From positions 3,336,001-3,400,000 of the forward strand of contig NC_010524.1 in the NCBI RefSeq assembly GCF_000019785.1: 64,000 nucleotides of DNA, in the 5' to 3' direction. The stretch is from Leptothrix cholodnii SP-6. Lineage in GTDB: Bacteria; Pseudomonadota; Gammaproteobacteria; Burkholderiales; Burkholderiaceae_C. Position 1 is the stretch's first letter. Every line of letters begins with the position of its first letter. The notes beneath the pieces were generated by a model. That model saw only the letters and a program-made list of their open reading frames with translations, did not search any database and was not told the origin of the DNA. A program made the translations under genes and the position numbers. Shown here one piece after another: positions 42,641 through 51,347 of this stretch.

Positions 42641-44814
42641 ACGCGCCGGCCTGCGCCACCACCCTCGCGGCCAGCCTGATGCCGCCGCTGCACGCGCTGG
42701 CGCTCGGCGCCTTGCCACAGGCCGCGGGCGATGCGGCGGATTCCAATGCATCGGCCGAGGCCGGCTGGCTGCGCGCGCAGCGGGTCGGCGAGCCGGGGCT
42801 GTACAGCTGGCACGCCTGGGCCGCGTCGCCGCCGCCGGCCGACCGCCTGCTGCACACGCTGGCGACGGGCCTGCCGCTGCGGCCGGTCGAGGTGATCGCG
42901 GTGGCGCTGGCGGTGGCCGCCGAACTCGATGCCAGCGTGGCGCGGGTGGTGGCGTGGCTGCAGGCGCCGGCCGGCACCAGCGCGAGCAGCAGGCCGAACG
43001 TCGGTCTGCTGCTCGCGCTGGCGCAGGCGCTGGGCGTGGGCGCATCGGCGGGCGATCTGCTCGACGGCAGCGCCCGCGCGACCGGTCTGCTGCAGCTGGA
43101 GATGGACGCCGACCCGGCCGCCGGCCCGCGCGCGACGGCAGCGCCCGTGCTGCCGCTGGTCGAGCAGTCCGTGCAGGTGCCGCTGCCGCTGGCGCTGCTG
43201 CTGCGCGACGGCCAGGCGCGCTGGCCCGGCGTGGCGCTGCTGACGGGCGACGAGGAGCCCGCGCCCGCTTCCTTGCGCGAGGCCGCGGCGCGCCAGGCCG
43301 CGGCGCTGCGCCTGGCGCAGTCCTGGCGTGCGGATGCGGCCTCGCACTCCAGCGGCCCGGCGCTGGTGGTGCGCGCCGGCCATCCGCGGGTGGCGCGCGC
43401 GGCGGCGGCCTGGGTGGCGCAGGCGCTGGGGCAGCGCGCGGCGGTGTTCGACAGCGATGCGGCGGATCGGCACGGTGCCGGCAGCCCGGCCGGCGCCGCT
43501 CACGGCACCGGCGCGGCGCCACGTGGCAGCGGCCTGTGGCTGGTGGCCAACGGCGCGCTGCCGGTGTGGTGCGTCGAGCTGGCGCCCGGCGAGACCCGCC
43601 ACCTGCCGAGCTGGCCCGGTTACCGCGGCCCGGTGCTGGTGGCCTGCGGGCCCGACGGCTGCATCGAGAGCGATGGCGACACGCTGCCGAGCTGGCGCGT
43701 GCCGCTGCCGCTGGCCGGCGAACGCAGCGCGTTGTGGCTGGCCGTGACCGGCGACGCCGCCCTCGCCGCGCAGCTGGGCACGCAGCAGCGCCACGACGCC
43801 GCGCGCATCCGCCTGCTCGGCCGCGCCGCCCGGCACCAGGCGCATCTCGAAGGCGCCGCGCAGGTCGGCTGGGCGCAGCTGGGCCGCGCCGCGCGCCAGG
43901 GCGTGGCGGCCGATCTCGGCACGCTGGCCGAGCTGATGCCCGAGGCGATCGACGACGCAGCGCTGGTGGTCTCGCCCGCACTGGGCGCCACGCTGGCCGC
44001 GCTGCAGCAGCGCTGCCAGTGCCGCGAGGGCCTGACCGACGGCCTCGGCCCGGCCGCGCGGGCGCGTTACCGGCCGGGCGTGCGCTCGCTGTTCGTCGGC
44101 CCGTCGGGCACGGGCAAGACGCTCGCTGCCGGCTGGCTGGCGACCCGGCTCGGCCTGCCGCTGTACCGCGTCGACGTGGCGTCGGTCAGCAGCAAGTACA
44201 TCGGCGAGACCGAGAAGAACCTGTCGCAGCTGTTCGCGCGCGCCGAACACGCCGAGGTGGTGCTGCTGTTCGACGAGGCCGACGCGCTGTTCGGCAAGCG
44301 CACCGAGGTCAAGGAATCGAACGACCGCCACGCCAACGCGCAGACCAACTACCTGCTGCAGCGCATCGAGTCGTTCGAGGGCATCGCGATCCTGACCAGC
44401 AACAGCCGCAGCCGCTTCGACAGCGCCTTCACGCGCCGGCTCGATGCGATCGTCGACTTTCCGGCGCCGACGCCGCAGGAGCGGCACGCGCTGTGGCGCG
44501 CGCATCTGGGGGAGACACAGCTGCAGGAGCAACTGCACGGGCGCCTGCATGCACGACAGCAGCCACAGCGGCTCGACGTCGCGCTGCTCAACCGCATCGC
44601 CAGCAGCTGCGACCTGGCCGGCGGCCACATCCGCAACGCCGTGCTGGCCGCCGCGGCCTGTGCCCACGCGGCGGGCGGCGCGATCACCGAGGCGCAGCTG
44701 CTGCAGGCGATCGCGGCCGAATACCAGAAGCTCGGCAAGGCGCTGCCGGCCGGCCTGGCCGAGAGACACGGCGCCACCCCGCGCCCACCATCCGATCCGC
44801 AGGAGTCGCCATGA
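42637..44814 (+). CDS. AAA+ ATPase of the contractile injection system (Afp15-like)
   Basis: 725 residues. The N-terminal 440 or so residues are poorly conserved, mixed alpha/beta. The C-terminal AAA+ domain has Walker A GPSGTGKT at about 488-495, VASVSSKYIGETEKNLSQLF, Walker B VVLLFDEADALFG at about 541, a NYLLQRIESFEGIAILTSN sensor-1 strand and an SRFDSAFTRRLD arginine-finger region. Such ATPases are encoded by nearly every extracellular CIS locus and are thought to act in assembly or release. Its ATG overlaps the previous stop. The effector-like gene follows with another ATGA overlap. Confidence 0.93.
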   Translation: MNAPACATTLAASLMPPLHALALGALPQAAGDAADSNASAEAGWLRAQRVGEPGLYSWHAWAASPPPADRLLHTLATGLPLRPVEVIAVALAVAAELDASVARVVAWLQAPAGTSASSRPNVGLLLALAQALGVGASAGDLLDGSARATGLLQLEMDADPAAGPRATAAPVLPLVEQSVQVPLPLALLLRDGQARWPGVALLTGDEEPAPASLREAAARQAAALRLAQSWRADAASHSSGPALVVRAGHPRVARAAAAWVAQALGQRAAVFDSDAADRHGAGSPAGAAHGTGAAPRGSGLWLVANGALPVWCVELAPGETRHLPSWPGYRGPVLVACGPDGCIESDGDTLPSWRVPLPLAGERSALWLAVTGDAALAAQLGTQQRHDAARIRLLGRAARHQAHLEGAAQVGWAQLGRAARQGVAADLGTLAELMPEAIDDAALVVSPALGATLAALQQRCQCREGLTDGLGPAARARYRPGVRSLFVGPSGTGKTLAAGWLATRLGLPLYRVDVASVSSKYIGETEKNLSQLFARAEHAEVVLLFDEADALFGKRTEVKESNDRHANAQTNYLLQRIESFEGIAILTSNSRSRFDSAFTRRLDAIVDFPAPTPQERHALWRAHLGETQLQEQLHGRLHARQQPQRLDVALLNRIASSCDLAGGHIRNAVLAAAACAHAAGGAITEAQLLQAIAAEYQKLGKALPAGLAERHGATPRPPSDPQESP

Positions 44815-46415
44815 AACACAGCACCCACACCCGCCCGTCGCCGGGGACCGGCACGGCCGCCCAGGGCGGCGTCAAGGCCAGCACGAAGGGCCGTGTGAAA
44901 AGTGCCGGCATGCCGCGCTACGTCACCACCCACCTCCCGCTGCCGTCCAACCCGGCAGCCGAACGCGAGGCGCAGGCCCGCGCGCAGGCGCCCGATCAGG
45001 CGGCGGCCCACGCGTCGGGCCCCGGCGGTGCGCCGTCGGCGGCGGTGCAGACCACGCCGCTGGCGCGGCAGATCTCGCGCCGGATCGTCGACCAGGCCGG
45101 CAGCGGCCAGGCGCTGCCGGGCGGCTGGGCGCAGCAGGCTGCGGGGCTGGGGGCGCAGCCCGAGCAGGTGCGCGTGCACGCCGACAGCGCGGCGCAGCGG
45201 CTGACGGCGTCGATGGGCGCCAACGCGGTCACGGTCGGGCGCGACATCTTCTTCGCCCCCGGCCGCTACGCACCCGACACCCACAGCGGCGGCGCGCTGC
45301 TGCGCCACGAACTCACCCACGTCGGCCAGCAGGGCGGCGAACCCGTCGCGCCGCAGTGCGACCTGACGACGCCCCAGCCGACCGACATGGGCATCTTCAA
45401 CATGGCCATGATCACGCAGGCGGCGCCGCCCGGCCTGATGGGCACGATCAGCTTCATGCCCGACACCGACGGGCCGTATTCGGCCGAGATCGGCCTGGTG
45501 CAGGCGATCAACATCACCGACGTGCCGGGCACTTCGACGGGCACGCCCAACACGCCGGTGGACTGGCGCAACATCACCGACTCCAACAGCATCACCCCCG
45601 CCAATCCGGCCGGCACCGTGGGCACCGAGGGCGGCCGCATGGACCTGATGACCACCGGCACCGACGGCGCACCGGCGGGCACCTACATCGACTCGATGAC
45701 CGCCAACAACCCGCGCGGCAGTGCGATCGGGCCCAACTACGTCGAGCACTTCGGCAACTCGCAGCAGTTCGGCTGGCTGCGCTCGGACACCGACGTCGGC
45801 CCGGCCCAGCTGTGGGACTACCCGAACTTCAGCTTCGACACCAACTTCGACTTCGAGACCGTCGCAAAGGGCACCGACAACCAGGTGGTGTACGGCGCGC
45901 TCGAATGGGGCTTCCAGATCCGCTCGGGTGCGGTGGTGGCGACCTCCGAATACGCACGCGCCGGCAACGACACCTCGGCCACCTTCGACGAGGCGCTGGA
46001 GCGTTTCAGGGGCTACTTCACGCACGAGCCGATCGTCATCTACTTCGACACCGGCTCGGACCAGCCGATGGCCGGCGAGGAGGCCAAGCTCGACGGCATC
46101 CAGGAGTACCTCGACAACTACCCCGACGCGACGCTGGGCATCGACGGCTTTGCCGACATCCGTGGCTCGGAGCAGTTCAATTTCAGGCTGTCGGACCAGC
46201 GCGCACAGACCGTGCAGGCGCTGGTGCTGGCCGAGGGCATCGCCGCCGGGCGCATCGACTGGGCGGTGGGGGTGGGCGAGACGCAGGACTTCTCGCAGCA
46301 CGGCACCGCGCCGGGCACGGCCCAGCCGGTCGACGCCGGGCGGCTGCGGGCGAACCGGCGGGTGGTGATCAGCTTCAACCGATCCAGCAGCACCGCGCCG
46401 ATCGTGGTGCCGTGA
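44811..46415 (+). CDS. DUF4157-OmpA-like fusion, candidate CIS cargo or anchor
   Basis: 534 residues. After a basic, Ala/Pro-rich N-terminus (1 to about 115) comes a DUF4157 domain (about 118-172): VRVHADSAAQRLTASMGANAVTVG, DIFFAPGRYAPDT, then HELTHVGQQ with a zinc-protease-like HExxH at about 166. A middle region (about 180-400) is polar and matches nothing I know. The C-terminus (about 405-525) is OmpA-like: VIYFDTGSDQP, IDGFADIRGSEQFNFRLSDQRAQTVQ, keeping the Asp and Arg that bind peptidoglycan in this family. DUF4157 is strongly associated with CIS effectors; joining it to an OmpA domain is unusual. No signal peptide is seen. Confidence 0.88.
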   Translation: MKHSTHTRPSPGTGTAAQGGVKASTKGRVKSAGMPRYVTTHLPLPSNPAAEREAQARAQAPDQAAAHASGPGGAPSAAVQTTPLARQISRRIVDQAGSGQALPGGWAQQAAGLGAQPEQVRVHADSAAQRLTASMGANAVTVGRDIFFAPGRYAPDTHSGGALLRHELTHVGQQGGEPVAPQCDLTTPQPTDMGIFNMAMITQAAPPGLMGTISFMPDTDGPYSAEIGLVQAINITDVPGTSTGTPNTPVDWRNITDSNSITPANPAGTVGTEGGRMDLMTTGTDGAPAGTYIDSMTANNPRGSAIGPNYVEHFGNSQQFGWLRSDTDVGPAQLWDYPNFSFDTNFDFETVAKGTDNQVVYGALEWGFQIRSGAVVATSEYARAGNDTSATFDEALERFRGYFTHEPIVIYFDTGSDQPMAGEEAKLDGIQEYLDNYPDATLGIDGFADIRGSEQFNFRLSDQRAQTVQALVLAEGIAAGRIDWAVGVGETQDFSQHGTAPGTAQPVDAGRLRANRRVVISFNRSSSTAPIVVP

Positions 46416-46423
46416 CCGGTGTC

Positions 46424-46825
46424 ATGAGCGACACCGGACAGCCCGCCGACGACGCCGGCTTGCAGGCACTGATCGACCGGCTGGCAAGCGGCCCGCCGAC
46501 CGGCCATGCCGACTGGACGCAAGGCGCGCTGCAGTGGGCGGCCGAAGGCCTGCCCGGCCTGCCGGCACTGCTGCCGCTGCTCACGCACGCCGAGCCGCTG
46601 GTGCGCCTGCGCGCGCAGCGGGTGCTGGAGCGCGCCAGCCGCGACTGGGTGGCGCAGCGGGTGGTCGAGCGGCCGCTGGCGCGGCGTGTCGACACCGCCT
46701 GGGCGTACCTGTGGGCGCACAACGGCAGCTACGACTGGCAGGGTGACGAGGCGAACCGTGCGGCCTCGGTCGAGCGCTGGCGCCAGTGGCTGGTGACGCC
46801 ACAGTTGCCGGCCGCGCCGGGCTGA
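46424..46825 (+). CDS. Small HEAT-like protein at the end of the CIS locus
   Basis: 133 residues, predicted all-helical, with a HEAT-repeat-like segment (LPALLPLLTHAEPLVRLRAQRVLERASRDW) and a Trp-rich C-terminus (DTAWAYLWAHNGSYDWQGD). No family recognised. A GTG at 46412 overlapping the previous stop (GTGA) is a possible start; the ATG at 46424 is used. As the partner directly after the DUF4157 gene it could be a chaperone or immunity-like protein for it; that is a guess from position. Confidence 0.6.
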   Translation: MSDTGQPADDAGLQALIDRLASGPPTGHADWTQGALQWAAEGLPGLPALLPLLTHAEPLVRLRAQRVLERASRDWVAQRVVERPLARRVDTAWAYLWAHNGSYDWQGDEANRAASVERWRQWLVTPQLPAAPG

Positions 46826-46847
46826 CTCACGAGGCCGGTCGCAGCCG

Positions 46848-46865
46848 GCGAGGCTGCAGCCTCGC
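46848..46865. terminator. Perfect hairpin between convergent genes
   Basis: GCGAGGCTGCAGCCTCGC is a perfect 18-nt palindrome lying between the end of the CIS locus and a convergent gene. No T-run follows on either strand, so it could be a weak terminator or just an mRNA-end stabiliser. Confidence 0.35.
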
Positions 46866-46867
46866 GA

Positions 46868-47230
46868 TCAGGCCGCGCGCTTGCGGCCCTTCTTCGGCGG
46901 CGGCTCGGGGGCGTGCGCGCCCGGGGGCGGCGCGGTGAACAGCTTGGCGGCGCGGCCCTTGAGCTCGAGCAGTTCGCTCGGCGTGATCGAGTAGCGGCGG
47001 CCCATCACGTCGACCTCGATGCGGAACTCGACTTCCTTCGTGCCGTTGCTCAGCGTGCCGCAGGTGAATTCGTAGTCTTCGGCGTCGGCCGGGAAGCCGT
47101 CGGCCTCGAGGTCGTGGTCGACGTACTTGACGTTGCTGATCTCGCCGCTGGCGAGGTCGAGCATGCCGCTGGCTTCGATCACGTCTTCGGTCAGTTCGTC
47201 GTGGATGACGATGGGCAGTTTCAGGTCCAT
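46868..47230 (-). CDS. Hypothetical protein
   Basis: 120 residues, not recognised. The N-terminal about 90 residues form a likely beta-rich domain (LKLPIVIHDELTEDVIEASGMLDLASGEISNVKYVD; YEFTCGTLSNGTKEVEFRIEVD; RYSITPSELLELKGRAAKLF). The C-terminus is Pro-rich and ends in a basic KKGRKRAA patch. It runs convergent to the CIS locus. There is a 96-bp gap to the next minus-strand gene upstream. Confidence 0.65.
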   Translation of the reverse strand: MDLKLPIVIHDELTEDVIEASGMLDLASGEISNVKYVDHDLEADGFPADAEDYEFTCGTLSNGTKEVEFRIEVDVMGRRYSITPSELLELKGRAAKLFTAPPPGAHAPEPPPKKGRKRAA

Positions 47231-47326
47231 GGCTGGCTCCGGCGTTTCAGGGCTGAGCGACGCGGAAACGGCGCCTCTGGCTCAGGGGGCGCGGATCATG
47301 CCACAGGGGCATGACGCCAGAATCGT

Positions 47327-49315
47327 TCACCGCAGCGGCGGGCTGGCGAGCGAGGCGGTCGCGGGCACGCTGCCGGCGCTGTCGAGCAAGGCCTGCACCT
47401 GCGACTGCAGCAGTTCCGGGCTGACCTGCGCGGCCGCCAGCGGCGCACCGACGATCACCTCGACCCGGCTGAACAGCCCGCGGCGGAACGGCCGTGCCAT
47501 CGCCTGACCGCCTTCGATGCGCGAGAAAAACGAGCCCCAGAGGTTGCACAGCGCGATCGGCACCACGGGCACCACCGGCGCGGGCAACTCGGCCAGGATC
47601 TTCATGATGCCGCCCTTGAAGGGCTGCAGCAGGCCATCGCGGGTGATGCCGCCTTCGGGAAAGATCGCAAGCAGGTCGCCGTCGGTCAGCACCTGGCGGG
47701 CCTGGGCGAAGGCCTGTTCGTAGAGCTTGGGGTCTTCTTTTTGCGGCGCGATCGGGATCGCCTTGCCGAGCCGGAACAGCCAGCCGAGCACCGGCACCGC
47801 GAAGATGCGGTGGTCCATGATGAAGCGGATCGGCCGCGGGCTGACCGCCATCAGCACCACCGCGTCGACGAAGCTGACGTGGTTGGCCACGATGATGGCC
47901 GCGCCGCTGGCGGGCAGGTTCTGATCGCCGCGCAGGCGCAGCCGATAGATCAGCCGGGTGGCGATGAAGGCGACGAAACGCAGCAGGTACTCGGGCACCA
48001 GCAGGAAGATGTAGGTCGCCACCACCGCATTGGCCAGGCCGGTGAACAGGAAGATCTGGCCGATGCTGGCGCCCGACGCCAGCAGGGCGCCTGCGATCAG
48101 CGAGCTGGCGATCATGAACAGGGCGTTCAGGATGTTGTTGGCCGCGATGATGCGGGCGCGGTGGCTGGCCGGCGAGCGGATCTGGATCAGCGCGTACATC
48201 GGCACGCTGTAGATGCCCGCCGCGAGCGCCAGCAGCGCTAGGTCGGCCATCACGCGCCAGTACCACGACAGCGACAGGAACTGCCCGACCGTCAGCGCCA
48301 CGCCGTCGGCCAGCGGCGGCAGCGCCTGGGTGGCGAAGTAGAGGTCGATCGAGAACACGCTCATGCCGATCGCGCCCAGCGGCACCAGGCCGATCTCGAC
48401 ATGGCGGCGCGACAGCATCTCGCACAAGAGCGAGCCGATGCCGATGCCGATCGAGAACACCACCAGCAGCAGCGACGCCACCTGCTCGCTGCCGTGCAGC
48501 ACCTCCTTGGCGAACGACGGGAACTGGCTCAGGAACACCGCGCCGAAGAACCACATCCACGAGATGCCGAGCAGCGACCGGAAGACGACGATGTTGCCGT
48601 GCGCGAGCTTGAGGTTGCGCCAGGTCTCGCTCACCGGGTTGAGGTTGATGCGCAGGCCGGGATCGGTGGCGGGCGTGGCAGGCACCGCCTGCGCGGTGAG
48701 CCGGCCGATCACGGCGACGCCGAAACAGGCCATCGCCACCGCCGTCGGGCCGACCTGCGGCAGCGCGATCAGCACGCCGCCGGCGACGTTGCCGAGCAGG
48801 ATGGCCACGAAGGTGCCCATCTCGACCATGCCGTTGCCGCCGGTGAGTTCGCGCTCGCTCAGGTGCTGGGGCAGGTAGGCGAACTTGACCGGGCCGAACA
48901 GCGTCGAGTGCAGCCCCATCAGGAACACGCAGGCCAGCAGCACGGGCACCTTGATGTCGGCGTCCGGGTGCATGAAACCCCAGCCGGCCAGCGCCATGAT
49001 GGCGATCTCGAGCGACTTGACCAGCCGCATCACGCGGGCCTTGTCGAACTTGTCGGCCAGCTGGCCGCTGGTGGCCGAGAACAGCAGGAACGGCAGGATG
49101 AACAGCGCGCCGATCACCAGCCCGGCCATCGCCGGCGGCAGCCAGGCGAGCTGCAGCTGGTAGGTGACCAGCACCGTGAAAGCGAACTTGAACAGGTTGT
49201 CGTTGGCCGCGCCGAGGAACTGGGTCCAGAAGAACGGCGCGAAACGGCGCTGGCGCAGCAGCGCGAACTGGCTCGGGTGGCCGTGCGCGTCGGCGTCGAT
49301 CGGGGACTGGGGCAT
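47327..49315 (-). CDS. Lysophospholipid transporter (LplT-like MFS) fused to a PlsC-type acyltransferase
   Basis: 662 residues. The N-terminal MFS domain (about 15-420, some twelve hydrophobic helices) begins FALLRQRRFAPFFWTQFLGAANDNLFKFA, the LplT hallmark. The C-terminal domain (about 440-640) is a glycerolipid acyltransferase with NHVSFVD (HX4D), FPEGGITRDG and VVPVVPIALCNLWGSFFSR. Together they could flip and re-acylate lysophospholipids in the inner membrane. The E. coli Aas plus LplT pair does the same with an additional acyl-ACP synthetase domain, absent here. Single gene; no obvious operon partner. Confidence 0.92.
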   Translation of the reverse strand: MPQSPIDADAHGHPSQFALLRQRRFAPFFWTQFLGAANDNLFKFAFTVLVTYQLQLAWLPPAMAGLVIGALFILPFLLFSATSGQLADKFDKARVMRLVKSLEIAIMALAGWGFMHPDADIKVPVLLACVFLMGLHSTLFGPVKFAYLPQHLSERELTGGNGMVEMGTFVAILLGNVAGGVLIALPQVGPTAVAMACFGVAVIGRLTAQAVPATPATDPGLRINLNPVSETWRNLKLAHGNIVVFRSLLGISWMWFFGAVFLSQFPSFAKEVLHGSEQVASLLLVVFSIGIGIGSLLCEMLSRRHVEIGLVPLGAIGMSVFSIDLYFATQALPPLADGVALTVGQFLSLSWYWRVMADLALLALAAGIYSVPMYALIQIRSPASHRARIIAANNILNALFMIASSLIAGALLASGASIGQIFLFTGLANAVVATYIFLLVPEYLLRFVAFIATRLIYRLRLRGDQNLPASGAAIIVANHVSFVDAVVLMAVSPRPIRFIMDHRIFAVPVLGWLFRLGKAIPIAPQKEDPKLYEQAFAQARQVLTDGDLLAIFPEGGITRDGLLQPFKGGIMKILAELPAPVVPVVPIALCNLWGSFFSRIEGGQAMARPFRRGLFSRVEVIVGAPLAAAQVSPELLQSQVQALLDSAGSVPATASLASPPLR

Positions 49316-49367
49316 GGATTCCTCTGCAGGGCTGGGCCGGGAACGCGGTTGACTTTAGTGTGTTTTT

Positions 49368-50165
49368 TCAGCGCAAGGCCTGCGCCGCGCCGCCCAGGCC
49401 GCTGGCCTGCAGGAAGGTGAACACCGAGTCGACCGTGACGGTGGCGATGCGGTCGCCGTAGCGCTGCTCGCTCGGGTGGTCGTCGAAGGCGATGTGCGCC
49501 GTGCCGACGCGGGCGCCCAGGCGTTTCATCGCGCCGATGCGCAGCACGGTCGGCTGGTAGCCCTTGAACTGCAGCCAGGCCTGGGCCCGCGCGCGGTTGC
49601 CGGCGCCGGGCTCCATCGCGTAGGCCAGCGTTTCGAGCGCCCACTGGTTGCTCTGCTGGTAGCGCTGCGACCAGGGGTAGGCGAGCATGTTGTAGCTGGG
49701 CGTGTGCAGGGTGGCGACACGGGTGTTGTCCTGCAGCAGCGGCAGCAGGGCGTCCTGCACCGCGGTGCTGGGCACGATGGCGCCGCCTTCGGGCCGGTAG
49801 AGGTCGTCCATGAAGAACTCGCCCAGGCCCTGGCGATACAGGCCGCTGCTGGCGGTGCCGCACTGGTTGAGCTTGTGGACCACACGCCAGGCGCCGGCTG
49901 CCTCGTCGCGGTAGGCGTAGCCCAGGTGCGAATAGCGCAGGCCCCATTCGTCGAGGTTCTGGCCGCGCCGCGCCAGCACCACCACGCGGGCGCCGCTGGC
50001 GTCGAGCCACTGCGCGGTGCGGGCGGCCAGTTCGAGCGACTGCGCCACCTGGGCCACTCCGGGCGGCTTGGCATCGCAGTTCTGGCCGGCGTGAGCCGGC
50101 GTGGCGAGCAGGAGGCTGGCCGCGCAGAAGGCGGCAGACAGGGCGCGGTTCGGGGCGGTGGACAT
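49368..50165 (-). CDS. DUF2145 family exported protein
   Basis: 265 residues with a clear signal peptide (ALSAAFCAASLLLATPAHAGQ). The body matches DUF2145 features: RVVVLARRGQNLDEWGLRYSHLGYAYRD, WRVVHKLNQCGTASSGLYRQG, EFFMDDLYRPEG and TLHTPSYNMLAYPWSQRYQQSNQWALE. The Asn/Cys/His pattern suggests an NlpC/P60-like fold but the function is unknown. The gene follows a small exported protein by 15 bp, and the YiaA-type protein gene lies further upstream, so the three form an envelope operon. Confidence 0.85.
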   Translation of the reverse strand: MSTAPNRALSAAFCAASLLLATPAHAGQNCDAKPPGVAQVAQSLELAARTAQWLDASGARVVVLARRGQNLDEWGLRYSHLGYAYRDEAAGAWRVVHKLNQCGTASSGLYRQGLGEFFMDDLYRPEGGAIVPSTAVQDALLPLLQDNTRVATLHTPSYNMLAYPWSQRYQQSNQWALETLAYAMEPGAGNRARAQAWLQFKGYQPTVLRIGAMKRLGARVGTAHIAFDDHPSEQRYGDRIATVTVDSVFTFLQASGLGGAAQALR

Positions 50166-50180
50166 CGGGGTTCTCCTCGA

Positions 50181-50645
50181 TCAGTACGCGATGCGCTCGT
50201 TGTGGAGCAGCGAGGTGCCGATCTGGTTGGGCACGAAACACAGCAGCTCGCCGGCGGCCGACAGCAGCACGCCCGCGCTCATCGCCGTGACCATCACGGT
50301 GGCGCCGACCGCCGCCGACGTGCCGTGCGCCACGTGGCCCGAGAAACGCAGCACCACGCGAGCCCCGTCGGAGGCGCGCTCGAGCACCCAGACCGTGCCG
50401 ACGGCCGAGGCCTGCACGGCCACCACCGTCAGCACCACGCCGCCGGCCAGGATCGCCACCGGCGCCGAGGCCACCACCGCCACCGGCAGGCTCAGCGACA
50501 GCGCCGAAGCCGCGCTGGCGTCGACCGGATCGCCGCCGTGGGCCCGGGCCGCCGCCGGGCTCAGCAGCGTGGCGCCGGCGATCAGGCCGGCCAGCACCAC
50601 GTGGTGACAGGCTTTGCGCAGGGCGGAAAGGGGGTTGGTGTTCAT
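50181..50645 (-). CDS. Exported or membrane hypothetical protein
   Basis: 154 residues. An N-terminal signal (HHVVLAGLIAGATLLSPAAARAHG) is followed by a very hydrophobic segment (VAVVASAPVAILAGGVVLTVVAV) and a second one (AVGATVMVTAMSAGVLLSAAG). The segment between contains VLERASDGARVVLRF. No known family. It pairs with the DUF2145 gene, with which it is likely co-transcribed. Confidence 0.7.
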   Translation of the reverse strand: MNTNPLSALRKACHHVVLAGLIAGATLLSPAAARAHGGDPVDASAASALSLSLPVAVVASAPVAILAGGVVLTVVAVQASAVGTVWVLERASDGARVVLRFSGHVAHGTSAAVGATVMVTAMSAGVLLSAAGELLCFVPNQIGTSLLHNERIAY

Positions 50646-50688
50646 CGTGATCTCCTTCGGTCAGGTGCGGGTGCGGGGTTTTCAGCGA

Positions 50689-51183
50689 TCAGGCGTCGGT
50701 GCCCAGCGCGGCGGCGCGCTGCTGCATGCGGCGCTCGTACTGGCGCACGTCGTGGGCGTCGCGCAGCGTCTTGGCCAGCGTGAACACCGTCGAGATCAGG
50801 AACAGCCAGCTCACCGCGAGGTAGGCCTTCCAGACCGGCTGTATGTCCATGCGCCACAGGCCCCAGGCGGTCAGTGCCATCGCCAGCATGAAACCGCCCC
50901 AGACCACGGCCGACCACATCGGCGTGGTCTCGCTGCGGGTCTGCTGCTGATCGCGCACATGCTTGGACAGCACGAAGGCCGAGCACAGACAGAACAGGTA
51001 GCCCATCACCATGAAGGCGCGGTCGAGGTCGACACCCGGCAGCCAGGCCAGGCCGGTGCCGCACAGCGTGACGGCGATGGCAAACGAGAGCCAGACCTGG
51101 AGCGTCCAGGCGCGGGTGTCGCGGCGCGGCGCGGCAGCGGCAACAGCGGTGGAAGAAGCCAGCAAGGAGTCGGTGGTCTGCAT
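50689..51183 (-). CDS. YiaA/YiaB-type inner-membrane protein
   Basis: 164 residues from ATG 51183 with four hydrophobic helices in two pairs (QVWLSFAIAVTLCGTGLAWLPG; AFMVMGYLFCLCSAFVLSKHVRD; WSAVVWGGFMLAMALTAWGLW; AYLAVSWLFLISTVFTLAKTLRD). This paired-helix pattern with SKHVRD and AKTLRD ends fits the YiaAB domain. Function unknown. Codons further upstream (51207, 51243) are possible starts but add no conserved sequence. Diverges from the XRE regulator gene. Confidence 0.8.
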   Translation of the reverse strand: MQTTDSLLASSTAVAAAAPRRDTRAWTLQVWLSFAIAVTLCGTGLAWLPGVDLDRAFMVMGYLFCLCSAFVLSKHVRDQQQTRSETTPMWSAVVWGGFMLAMALTAWGLWRMDIQPVWKAYLAVSWLFLISTVFTLAKTLRDAHDVRQYERRMQQRAAALGTDA

Positions 51184-51277
51184 CACGAGGCCCGGTCGGT
51201 TGAACATGGACGCAATACTCGTTGCGCACCGACACAAGTGCAATCAGAAGAGACAGAATACCGTCGAGTGCCCCATC

Positions 51278-51298
51278 AGGTATCGAATGGCGATACCT
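51278..51298. promoter_or_regulatory. Inverted repeat, possible operator of the XRE regulator
   Basis: AGGTATCG-AATGG-CGATACCT is an 8-bp perfect inverted repeat with a 5-bp spacer, 50 bp before the start of the XRE-type regulator gene and 95 bp before the divergent YiaA-type gene. It could be a shared operator. Confidence 0.4.
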
Positions 51299-51347
51299 CA
51301 TGCACCATCACCCTCGTTCACCTTGTGGGCTCGACCCGCCGACCGCC

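Noticed and set aside
16040..46825. The locus as a complete prophage
   Set aside because: No capsid, terminase, portal, integrase or lysis genes are present, while DUF4255, the Afp15-like ATPase and DUF4157 mark a contractile injection system.
16040..46825. The locus as a type VI secretion system
   Set aside because: There are no TssJLM membrane-complex genes, ClpV or TssBC pair; sheath and baseplate proteins are of the Afp/CIS type.
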